Assembly (NCBI GenBank): GCA_002104905.1
Contig: MCFE01000644.1
Coordinates: 1-50,148, forward strand
Source of the DNA: Basidiobolus meristosporus CBS 931.73
Lineage: Eukaryota; Basidiobolomycota; Basidiobolomycetes; Basidiobolales; Basidiobolaceae
Length of the DNA: 50,148 nucleotides
Reading direction: 5' to 3'
Shown here: piece by piece, positions 1 to 8,737 of the stretch
How the letters are laid out: every line of letters begins with the position of its first letter
Position numbering within the stretch: position 1 is the stretch's first letter
Translations under genes and position numbers: made by a program
The notes under the pieces: model-generated
Told to the model about the DNA's origin: nothing
Seen by the model: only the letters and a program-made list of their open reading frames with translations
Databases searched by the model: none

Positions 1-480
1 CCTGAATGTCCCTACAGACATGCTATTCTTGGTGCTTTTGGGTTTATGCCCTATAAGATCAGACTTCTCTACCTTGGAACCAGATTATATCTCAGACTTC
101 ACCACTGCAACAACCCACTGATTAAGACCTGGAAGAGAGCACACCACACTACACCTGGCTCCTGCTGGAGAACTATACCTTGAGATCCTGAAGTCCAGAA
201 GTTTGTTCATTATATTCTGCAGTCAGAAAAACCAAAGCTGGCCTACCTGAAGTACTTGACAGACCTTTGGCAGCAATATCTGCAGCAGCACACTCCCTTT
301 ATGATGAATATCAACCCTTATCACATTCCCCTTATTAATGTTGCTCACAAGTCATTCTTACCTCTCTTGCTACTCCCCTTCCCACTGAACAGTGTCTTGA
401 GCACTGAAGAACTGTCATTGCTTCTTATTAACTTACCTACAAATTCCCCTCAGCTACACACTCTTGTATCAAAGCTATAA
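1..480 (+). pseudogene. retroelement-like ORF fragment, cut by the window edge
   Basis: Frame 1 is open from the first base to a TAA at 478-480, apart from one TGA at 181-183. No ATG begins it, so it enters from outside the window. The conceptual peptide has an early stretch with the short motif AILGAFGFMP followed by Leu/Arg-rich helices and a Trp/Gln-rich segment. This loosely recalls the region after the reverse transcriptase of non-LTR elements, but I cannot name a family. It sits directly next to copia debris, which supports a mobile origin. It could also be the end of a dead host gene. Confidence 0.25.
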
Positions 481-548
481 TAGTAGTGCTGGCTTCTTTA
501 TTTCAACTGAAATACAGATTTCACCTGTTGGTGAATGTCTCCCCCCTA

Positions 549-740
549 ACCTCTCCCATGTTTTTAGGAGGGCATTCCTCTCCCATGACAATATCCCACA
601 GGCCTCTTTCCTGTAGCAGCATCTTCATCTTCACCTTCCACACTCTGCAGTTAGATCCATCCAACTTTTCAGCAGAGGGAAAAATTCTATTAATAGCAGT
701 TGTAGACAGTGCAGAGAGTGACAGCTTGGGGCTCATAACC
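549..740 (-). pseudogene. copia gag 5' fragment
   Basis: Read on the minus strand, this is the N-terminal gag segment of the local Ty1/copia family. The motifs IFPSAEKL, VWKVKMKMLLQERGLWDIV and EECPPKN match the gag start of the complete element at 28198. The expected ATG is replaced by CTG. The segment begins directly at the primer-binding site next to the LTR at 741-1089 and stops after about 60 codons at an abrupt junction, so it is a truncated 5' end rather than a gene. Confidence 0.75.
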
Positions 741-1089
741 TGTTGTAAGAGTCTTAGAGATATTGGAAGTGATTGGGAGCACATGTAGATTATGTGGTTC
801 TCACTTAATGATTTATTGAATGTAAAAGTAGTATTTAAACCTTTACATGGCCTTGACATTACAAACATGTAGAATAGGTTAAGGAAGATCTCAAGAGCAT
901 GTGTGCAAAGTTTGGGGCTGTTTGGACAACCTTACAAATTTTCATGTTTTGTGTACCTGGCATTTTGGTGGAAATATTCTAAGTAAATTCCAACAAGGAA
1001 TTTGGTCAGTATTCTCTAGGATCTGAAGGTAGTGATCTAAGTGACTAAGTTAGGTGAATATTTAGGTGGAATTACAAACTTTTACAACA
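741..1089 (-). repeat. copia LTR (minus orientation)
   Basis: A 349-bp copy bounded by TGTTG and CAACA in plus-strand reading, alignable end to end with the LTRs of the complete element at 27817 and 32152. On the minus strand it is followed at once by a perfect primer-binding site at 728-740 and the gag start. On its other side lies another gag fragment, so the LTR is shared between two truncated units. Confidence 0.85.
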
Positions 1090-1324
1090 AATGCAGGTCA
1101 AGGCACTTTGTTCTTTCTTCTGGTATTTCAAGGCTTCCCTCCCATGTTTTAGGAGGGCATTCTTCTCCCATGACAATATCCCACAGGCCTCTTTCTTGTA
1201 CCAGCATCTTCATCTTCACATTCCACACTTTGTAGTTGATCCATCAGACTTTTCAGCAGAGGGGAAAATTCCAGTAATAGCAGTAGTAGACATAGCAGGG
1301 AGTGACAGCTTGGGGCTCATAACC
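1090..1324 (-). pseudogene. copia gag 5' fragment, second copy
   Basis: A minus-strand gag start with the same motifs as the fragment at 549-740 (ERGLWDIV-type sequence, IFPSAEKSDGS). It is only 235 bp long between two LTRs. The segment includes the primer-binding site at 1312-1324 and ends inside gag at the LTR at 1089, with no pol or polypurine tract. The arrangement LTR, 235 bp, LTR is that of an internally deleted, non-autonomous element or of a recombination product. Confidence 0.75.
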
Positions 1325-1672
1325 TGTTGTAAGAGTCTAAGAGATAATGGAAGTGATTGGGCAAACAAGTAGATTATGTGATTTTCACTTAATGATTTAC
1401 TGAATATAAATGTAGTACTTATACATTTACATGATCTTGGCATTACAAACACATAGAGCTGGCTAAGGAAGGTCTCAACAACATGTGTGCAAGTTTGGGG
1501 CTGTTTGGACAACTTTGAGAACTTTCATGTTATGGGTACCTGGTATTTTGGTGAAAATATTCTAAGTAAATTCCAACAAGGAATTTGATCAGTATTCCCT
1601 AGGATTTGAAGGTAATGATTCAAGTGGCTAAGTAAGGTGGATATGTGGGTGGAATCACAAATTTTTACAACA
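1325..1672 (-). repeat. copia LTR (minus orientation), second copy
   Basis: A 348-bp LTR of the same family, bounded by TGTTG and CAACA. It is the outermost (5') LTR of the tandem on the minus strand. Beyond it the sequence becomes non-repetitive. Confidence 0.85.
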
Positions 1673-2007
1673 GTTAAAACACACTATGAGTGATCAACAT
1701 GACTAAAATAAGACTTGAGTGGTTGTCAACCTTTATATTTAAGGATTTGTCTAGCAGATATACCATTATATCAAAAAGTTGAAATCTAATCTTTAGTGTC
1801 AATGCTTCTGAAGTCTCTTTGTTATTTAATTGCCAAATAATGGATACACTATATGTGTAACTTTGTCTAAATATTAGTGTTGAATGAAATATGCTGACTA
1901 GTTTATTACTCTTGAGATTCTGCGTCTTATACTAGATGCATTGAGTTGTGCATTGGTGGTGAAAGTTAACTGTGCTATGGTACTGACTACATAGCTCAAT
2001 ACATATA
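1673..2007. other. intergenic, no gene seen
   Basis: AT-rich sequence between the copia tandem and the 3' end of the glycosyltransferase-like gene. I see no ORF, RNA gene or repeat that I can name. It presumably holds the 3' untranslated region of the minus-strand gene. Confidence 0.5.
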
Positions 2008-2839
2008 CTAATAGTCCAGGATAACAGCATTCTTTGAATTATCATCCCCAGTCACACGATTCCACCACTCTGGCTTGCGGACATTTGAGTCATGTATATG
2101 GACAGTTCTAACTCTATGTACTGGGTTCTCTTGCTTGAGCTCTGGATAAAGGCGCTTGAGCTCATACAGCAGTCTGTTCTCTGCACCAAGGACACCTAAT
2201 GTGTAATTAAGATTAGAAAGTAGGTCTTGCAGCTTTGCCTTGTTAGAGCAAATTGTCTGCGGCTTGAATACAAATGTGTCATAGCTGCCTAAGCCTGGAT
2301 ATGGCTGGGTGATCATGCCCTCCTCCTTTTTGTAATGCCACCGGGAGATAGCATAGAAGGTTGAGTCAAATATAGTGTCAGATATCATAGTAAAGTACTC
2401 TATTGAAGTGTCAAAAAAGATGTCGGAATTGGCAAACACCACACTGGTAATCTTGCAGATTGTTGCAGGCATACTCAAAGTAATCGGCCATCATGGGGCG
2501 CTTTGTAACAACAGCCTCTCTGGTCTTTGGTGTGTGGATAGCAAAGGAAGGGAGAGGCAAGTCCTTGGACTCTACAAGTACATGAACCTTGTCCAGTAGT
2601 GGATTGGCCATCAAACTGGCAAGGCAGATATCAATTTCAGCACCGCGAAGATTATGCGCAGGTTTATAATAAGAGGTGACAAAAGCAAGCCTGGCTGAAG
2701 GACGGTATTGGAGGCATTTATCACTGTTAGTATTGCAGCCCTTATTATAATTTACTAGCACATGGTGGTATAAGAATATAGATATAATGGAAAACACAAA
2801 GAGAATAGCTAGGAAGATGAGGCGCCGGTTGAGCAACAT
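2008..2839 (-). pseudogene. type II membrane glycosyltransferase-like protein, frame broken once
   Basis: Two overlapping minus-strand frames together make one conserved protein of about 276 residues. The 5' part (ATG at 2837-2839) has a short basic N-terminus and one membrane anchor at residues about 6-28, typical of Golgi type II enzymes. Next come ARLAFVTSYYKP and a helix ending ANPLLDKVHVLVES. The 3' part carries ANSDIFFD (an acidic NSD motif as in GT-A folds), YAISRWHY, a GVLGAENR motif and a late VHIHDSN. I recognise this motif order from a family of putative glycosyltransferases, but I know no named member or substrate. The switch between frames lies near 2436-2446 and needs one base removed. 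The 23-nt GT...AG stretch nearby is too short and in the wrong phase for an intron. The gene is either a recent pseudogene or carries a consensus error. It lies just downstream of another type II enzyme in the same orientation. Confidence 0.6.
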
Positions 2840-3473
2840 GTCAGGTGCAAGTAGGATATCCCTTCAACTACAAGACTTTTAATAATCAAATTTTCAAAGG
2901 ACCCAGGTTTAGCACCACCCCATGTAGAACAATACAATAGAATAAATTCCCAGTTGGTTCAGCCGGTGCAAGCTAGATTTGATCTTATATGGTAGCATCT
3001 GGACTTCTGAATATCAAATATTGTCACTGGAGCACCATCATTAGCGCCCAAAATTTCCAGTGAATTCTGCTTGCCTTAAACTGTAAAGTAACCATATGTA
3101 ATTGATTACTCCCAAATTGGGCAATACAGTTACGCAGCACTAAGGTGGCCTTTATTTGGTTATGGATCAATAGTATTATACAGCTAGATGCAAACTATTC
3201 CAAATATCTTTGTGTAGGGCATAAATAAACGCTAGCAGGACTGTGTTAGTCCACACAAGTTTACTTGATATGAATACTAGCTACTGACCAATTAGGGATT
3301 AAAATCTTACCAAAGCCTAGTTCCAAGTGCTTACAAAATGAATCAAGCTTGCAAAGCAGATTAACTTGAGCTCTGACATATGGAATCTACATGGGGGCTC
3401 TTCCTTTCTTTATTTTGTAATACTGACAGTCAAGCATGGGCAGGTTAACAGACAACTATGGCAAAGCAACTTA
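2840..3473. other. intergenic between the two minus-strand glycosyltransferase-like genes
   Basis: AT-rich, with no ORF that I can support. It should hold the promoter of the 2839 gene and the terminator of the 3474 gene. I see no clear TATA box. Confidence 0.45.
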
Positions 3474-5181
3474 TCAGTGCTGGTACCAATTCTTGCCTAG
3501 TCCAGCACCAATGCCCCAGGCTGAGTTGCCGGTGGAGAAAACTGTTGCATTCATGACCTTGGTACATTCTACACCGCAGCATTTTCCTTGCTTACAAAGG
3601 GAAGGGTAATCAAGGTGATCGGTGTAGTTGCTCCAGTGCTCACCAGTGGATACCATGTCCTCTAGAATGTCATGCACTAAAGGGAGTAGAAGCTCAATGT
3701 CAGCTTTGCGCTGAACTTGTTTAGAATAATGACCATATGGGGCCCAAGGATTCTCAGGGAACAGACGATGAACCAGATCAGTTGGATAATGATCTGTGTT
3801 TACAAACTCCTCTATGTCTGCTTGTATAAGGGGCGCACCATACTCTTGAAAAATGAACCTGGCTAGCTCATAGTCCTTGACCTGGCAATCAGCACGGTTA
3901 CATGGGAAATTGTAGATGCGCCGTCCCATGCCAGTACTTGGCCATTGAAACCAGTCTTCATCATACCAGCGTGAAGAAAGGCTGATTGTGACACGATTAG
4001 AGCGTTGAAAGATGTTATCTCCAATAGCATTTCCAAATGGAGATATGAACAGATCTATGTCTTGCATTAAATATGCAGTTGCAGGTAATGAGCACCTATC
4101 CGCAAAAGCAATGTTAGTGTTTGTTCAATCATTGTAAACTGGTGCTAGCATACCCAGAATCAAAATCCATCATTTTAATGCGTGCATAAGGTACTTCTTT
4201 TCTCAATGACTGCAGAAGCTCTGGCATGTTGTTCACATGTCTTGAATACTTTCGGTTTAATAAACCAATAGTAGGCACAGTTCCGGGTATCTTCTTTGTA
4301 GGCGGATAAATGCTAACATTCTTTGTGCAGTGTAAATCCTTCTCTGTACTTTTGGCAACTGTATTGTTCCAGGCACCATTGTTGATGTAGTAGTTCTGAA
4401 CATCATTACGGAACTCATTGTAGTGTTCATGAGGTATGTACTTCTTGCAGTAGTCATGTGAGCACCGTGTACCACTACCAGTAACAGCACGGGCAAAGCA
4501 AATTGGCCGGCTATTTGGTGGGAGCATCTGCTTTGGTGAAGAAAGCTCGTCTTCATTCAAAACTATATCTTTACCAGAGGTGATAAAATCCAAGTCAATA
4601 GTATGCGGCTCAAACCAATATGTTACTGGTCGGAAAGTCCAGGAAGTAGGTGTAGCATTGTATTCTTTCATCACACTATATAGTGGCAAGACACCATTAT
4701 ATAGCTGGTGTGAAAAATGGAAAGGCGAGTATAATCCATACACAAAGAGTGTTTCATTCATGAAGTCCACATGGACTCCTTCAGTGGGCTTCCAAAATGA
4801 CATGATAGGGCGGACTTTAGGAGCCCAAGTAATACGTTCCCCATCTCCAGAAGAAATTAAATTTACCTCTGGTGGCAACTCCTTCAACAGGGTTGGGTCT
4901 CTGACTCTAACATAAGCTCCATGTTGACGATCAATACATAAGTTCTTATAGACACATATGCGGGAGGCAGCATCAGTCCCTGTGCATTCCCAAGTGGAAT
5001 CCTCAGTCAAGGGACCAACTGTTACATGGTCAGAATGGTCCTCTATCCAAGCCTGGTACCGCTTGTCATGTTGATCAAGGGTAAGTGACCATTGAGTAAA
5101 TATTATAATGGCAAAAATGGCAGTACCTAGCAAGATGCGGCCTTTATGCAAGCAACAATGAAGTAAGGCCTTACGGAGCAT
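3474..5181 (-). CDS. GT61/DUF563-like glycosyltransferase, two exons
   Basis: Exon 1 is 5181-4154 and exon 2 is 4095-3474, giving 549 residues; the ATG is at 5179-5181 and the stop is TGA. After a short basic stretch there is one membrane anchor at residues about 15-31, so this is probably a type II Golgi protein. The lumenal part has scattered Cys and N-glycosylation sites. Its central motif YSPFHFSHQLYNGVLPLY resembles the (N/S)xxHF...LP signature of GT61/DUF563 enzymes. After the splice comes DIDLFISPFGNAIGDNIF, the family's ISPxG-type active-site region, then a SSRWYDEDWF segment and a Cys-rich tail. GT61 members transfer xylose, GlcNAc or arabinose to glycans; the donor here cannot be predicted. 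Its downstream neighbour at 2008-2839 is also type II, so the two may act in one glycan pathway (inference). Confidence 0.65.
4096..4153 (-). other. intron in the GT61-like gene
   Basis: A 58-nt intron on the minus strand: donor GTATGC, branch-like CACTAAC and acceptor GATAG. Removing it joins the two frames within a Gly codon and yields an uninterrupted conserved block. The unspliced frame stops just inside the intron. Confidence 0.8.
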
Positions 5182-6008
5182 TGGTATGAGTTGGTGACCA
5201 AGTGCTTTGTAGGAAGGAATTTTTTAACCAAGGTCCCTGTCACTTTTTACCATTGAGTTAGACCAATCTATTGATATCGGAATATTTCATTGTAACCATT
5301 GATGGTTTTTTACAGTAATATATGTGTATACATAATATATACTCATGCGGCCCAGCCATTGCTGATATCATGATAGTATGAAACACCAGATTTCCATTCA
5401 GAAAACTTGGTTGCAACGGATTAGCTCATACTCATGTCAAGTAGTTTGAATCAAGCTTTCTTATAAGAACGCTTTTCTCTACACCATATTGGCAGTTTCC
5501 AGGATAGGTAGACTTTGGATGAAATCAACCATTTGGTAGTTATGGGCCAGAGTTTATGGAAACATTGAAGTGCAATCGAGTTTGATTAACGGTAAGGGAT
5601 TCTGCCCAATTCGGAGTACTCTATTCAAGTATATCTACAAGATTTCAGAGATGGGGCTTAATTAGGCTTAATGGTCATGGCAGCGACAGTTTCTGAAAAG
5701 TCGTTGCTTAGTTCGTTGACAATGCGTTAACAGTTGGAAATAACACCGATCACCGATACCACCACATAAGCTACCCTGACCACAGACGTCCATGCTGGCA
5801 AAAACAAGGACAAGTAGCACTATGAACACTATGCAGGTATTTTCGAAGCTTTATGAAGGCAGAACGAAGGATAGCTGTATGGAACGGGCATGAATTAATA
5901 CTTATTTGGCCGAACCATTTTGGTGCAGGAAATACATTTAACAAATGTCTTGCTTGTATCCTGCTATATTTGAGCCGCATGTGGGCAGAGTCTTGAGACT
6001 TTTTCGAA
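5182..6008. other. divergent intergenic region
   Basis: 827 bp separate the start of the minus-strand GT61-like gene from the start of the plus-strand gene at 6009, so both promoters must lie here. A very AT-rich stretch near 5310-5345 contains overlapping TATAT words but no single convincing TATA box. No supported gene. Confidence 0.45.
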
Positions 6009-6737
6009 ATGCCCTTTGACCCTAAATCCCCAAGTCCAGTGTCGCACAACCCCACTGCCCCGCCGTCGTACCAAGCGACGTTGGAATCCAGCACTAATGT
6101 ATGTGGTATCGCATTAAACCAGCAAGATTTGATTCGACTCATTGAGACTCCACCGGCTTTGGATGATTCCTTCCGTGAATTACTGCAACAATGCTGGCCT
6201 GTAGGTATCCAGCTTGAACGCAGCTATTGCGGACGCCCCGAGTTCAAGTTGTTTGGCAAACCTTGGTTAGGTCAGGTGCAAAGCCATGTCTTGCTGATAG
6301 AGATATTGAGCTTCATGGAGCAGAAAGGCTGGAGATATTTGACAGCGGCGGATGTAAGCAAGAAGCACGACAGCAAAGACCTGCTGTTTTTTGAGTTTAC
6401 TGGGATCAAGTACCATCCGACCATCTTCGCCATTACCTTCAGTCACGCCGACTGCTTGAGAGTGATCAGCGCGAGCTCTGAGGTTCTAGACGTTGTCAGG
6501 AACGTCCTCCAGGTTGGAGGGAAGTTGCTGCAAGAATACCGCCACCATTCATCACGGGAGTTCAAGCTTCTGGGTTATCCTTGGGACACAAGCGGCTTTG
6601 TGGCCGCCAAAGTACACGTTTTGCTGGTGAATCTCGTCAGTGCCCTTCGAGTGGTCGGCTATCGGCTCCACGCTACTGTAGATATGAGCGAAAAAGGCGG
6701 ATTAGATAGTTGGTTTTTCCGAAAGGTCGAGCATTGA
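6009..6737 (+). CDS. protein of unknown function with a duplicated domain
   Basis: 242 residues from an ATG at 6009 to a TGA. I do not recognise a named family. The protein contains two copies of the same roughly 50-residue motif. Copy one is at about residues 76-138 (EFKLFGKPW ... HVLLIEILSFMEQKGWR ... DVSKKHDSKDLLFFE). Copy two is at about 179-239 (EFKLLGYPW ... HVLLVNLVSALRVVGYR ... DMSEKGGLDSWFFRK). Each copy runs EFKL-G-PW, an amphipathic helix, G(W/Y)R, then a (D/A)VS or DMS strand and a terminal FF. The N-terminal 30 residues are Pro/Ser-rich and probably disordered. There is no signal peptide or membrane segment, so the product is probably cytosolic or nuclear. The intact frame and balanced codon use argue for a real gene. 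Confidence 0.7.
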   Translation: MPFDPKSPSPVSHNPTAPPSYQATLESSTNVCGIALNQQDLIRLIETPPALDDSFRELLQQCWPVGIQLERSYCGRPEFKLFGKPWLGQVQSHVLLIEILSFMEQKGWRYLTAADVSKKHDSKDLLFFEFTGIKYHPTIFAITFSHADCLRVISASSEVLDVVRNVLQVGGKLLQEYRHHSSREFKLLGYPWDTSGFVAAKVHVLLVNLVSALRVVGYRLHATVDMSEKGGLDSWFFRKVEH

Positions 6738-6960
6738 CCAGTGGACATGCAAATTAATAAATGCCATTGGATGCAGCATAAATCAGATCGCGGTTTGTGC
6801 TTGAATAGCTGTGGGTTGGTTAGAGGATTCAATGGTTGGTTCAATGGCTGGTTAGAGGGTTCAATGTCTAATGAACAATGAGGGTTTATTTTATGAAATG
6901 AGAGGGAGTGTAGATCACTGATGTTGATGTATATGTGTGTGAGATTACGTGTGGAGGTGT

Positions 6961-7872
6961 CTAGAAATGCTTGTCAATACCGGCGCTCACCACGTTCTCG
7001 GTCTTCTTCCACTGTTGGATCTTCTCAACCCCGAGCTTGCCCTTCATGGTTGTTCCGTCCAACACTTCTTGAAGCTCCTCGAGGCGTGCCTCGGCTCTAC
7101 GTTGGTCGACCACTCCTCCCATCTCGCGGAGGTCGGCCAACATATCAGAGATGGTACGGATGTATTTCTTGGGTGGGGATAGCATGAATACCTTGATCTT
7201 GTCCTCCAAGTTGGAGGGGGTCACAAAATCCGCGGTGTGGTAGTAAAGTTTAAGTGCTTGCTTCAAACGTTCCTCCGAGAGCTTCTCCTCACGTGCACGG
7301 TAGTGCTTCAAACGCACCTCTCTCTTGGCGAGTTTCTTGGCATCGACTGCTGGGTCAGAAGGCTTGATCTCCCCCAGAAGGGCCTCGGGGGCCAGGTCAT
7401 CCCCGGGCTGGGTTCTACGTGCCTCCTCGTATTCCTTTCTCTTGAGCTCGCGCTCCTCACGTTTCTGCAGGAGGATTTGGTGTTGTCTCTCTTTCTTGGC
7501 CCGGCTGGCGATAAGACGCTCCTCCTGAAGGGTGAGGAGCTCCTTTTTGAATTGCCATCTGAGCTGAGACAACTGTTGCTTGTATCTCTTCTTAGGATCG
7601 GAAGGGTGAAGTGCTTCCAAGGGTTGTTTGGGCAAATCCTTAATTGTGAGCGAATCTTTCTTGGGAGGTGGAGTCAAATGACTACCAGGAGGTGGACGGA
7701 AACCGGGAGCGTATCCAGACTTTCCGGGGCGGTAGGTGGGATCGACGTATACTTTTTTCGACGAAAGGTTTGACTCGTTGAGGCAGGGCGCGACGGAGCT
7801 GAAGCTACGCAAGGCGGTGACACCGCCACGCACTTGCATACCTTTCTTTGAAAGTTGGGAAATCAAAGACAT
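6961..7872 (-). CDS. mitochondrial small ribosomal subunit protein, Pet123/mS26-like
   Basis: 303 residues from the ATG at 7870-7872 (the frame extends upstream only with a GTG, which I reject). The N-terminus (residues 1-30, rich in Ser, Arg and Lys, ending SFSSVAPCL) looks like a mitochondrial presequence. Then follow a Pro/Gly-rich segment with PTYRPGKSGYAPGFRPPPGS and a long highly charged coiled coil (about 95-215) with repeated KKER, KREERELKRKEYEEARR and LAKREVRLKHYRAREEKLSEERL. A C-terminal part with TPSNLEDKI and a conserved MLADLREMGG segment ends the protein. This order is characteristic of fungal Pet123/MRPS26, a constituent of the mitoribosome small subunit. The frame is intact. 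The 3' end lies 220 bp from the convergent gene at 6009-6737. Confidence 0.75.
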   Translation of the reverse strand: MSLISQLSKKGMQVRGGVTALRSFSSVAPCLNESNLSSKKVYVDPTYRPGKSGYAPGFRPPPGSHLTPPPKKDSLTIKDLPKQPLEALHPSDPKKRYKQQLSQLRWQFKKELLTLQEERLIASRAKKERQHQILLQKREERELKRKEYEEARRTQPGDDLAPEALLGEIKPSDPAVDAKKLAKREVRLKHYRAREEKLSEERLKQALKLYYHTADFVTPSNLEDKIKVFMLSPPKKYIRTISDMLADLREMGGVVDQRRAEARLEELQEVLDGTTMKGKLGVEKIQQWKKTENVVSAGIDKHF

Positions 7873-8737
7873 GTTCGACCACACGAGAGTAAAAGGAGTA
7901 CCAAGGGAGTGATTCTATCTGAGGCAACCCGTCCTTAGAAAAGTAGAACTTTTTCTGGAATCGAAAAATCCGCCGGTGTCGATGTCGAATTTCCCTGATC
8001 AGTAGAATTTGTTTTTTCAAGCTGCGAGGGACGGCTCCACGATGCGATGGGGGGCTGAAATTATCTGCATTCATGAGAATTCCCGTGGATTATTGGGTGG
8101 TGAGGGCGAATTTCCCATAGTATTGGCAGGAGCCCGGGATCGAGGTTAAAAGTTCGTTTGTTTGCCTGTTTAAGTGATTGTTGAAATTTGCTTTATGCAC
8201 ATTCGCCGATGGTGCATAATATTTTGATTAAATCAGTAAGCCGAAGATGGATCCAGGGGGCCGAACTGGGTATTCAATCTACCGCTCATATGACGTACCT
8301 CCCAGGGTAACCTGTCATCGGAACGGACACTGCTGACCGTGCTGAAAAGGAATTACTAGGAATGTCCCGTGATAAGATAAGATGGCACTTTAAGTTTATC
8401 GTTGATAACAACCTTGATTTATTTGGGGAATATTTTCTGGCTTGTAATTGGTCACAAACCCACGCTGGAAAGTACACTTTTGTTCCACCAAATTCCGTGA
8501 CTCTCCAGGCGGTTGGACAGGAAGGGGTTTCGTTGGACATTTCACCCAAATGGAATCAGTTGATCGTGAGGGGAGGGGATGAGTGAATGTAAATTACATC
8601 TAGGTAGAAATATTAATTGTGTTTGCTATGCTTCAATGAATTGGGTGTATGTTTTTGGTTTCTCTAGGGAATTTCGAATATGTATATGAGGGGTAGAGAT
8701 TGCATATGGCATTGGGTTGTTGCGGGCTGCAAGGTGT
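7873..8737. other. intergenic between the mS26-like gene and URA2
   Basis: 865 bp. It holds the promoter and 5' leader of the mS26-like gene and the 3' end of URA2. A 74-codon plus-strand ORF at 8362-8586 has an ATG but no recognisable features, and I do not call it. Confidence 0.5.

Noticed and set aside
2456-2478. GT...AG stretch of 23 nt at the glycosyltransferase frame break
   Set aside because: Too short for splicing here (other introns 58-75 nt), and the phase does not restore the frame.
5771-6142. 123-codon minus-strand ORF
   Set aside because: Overlaps the start of the intact plus-strand gene at 6009 and has no recognisable features.
8362-8586. 74-codon plus-strand ORF with an ATG
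   Set aside because: No recognisable motif, and it lies in the space between URA2 and the mS26-like gene; insufficient evidence.
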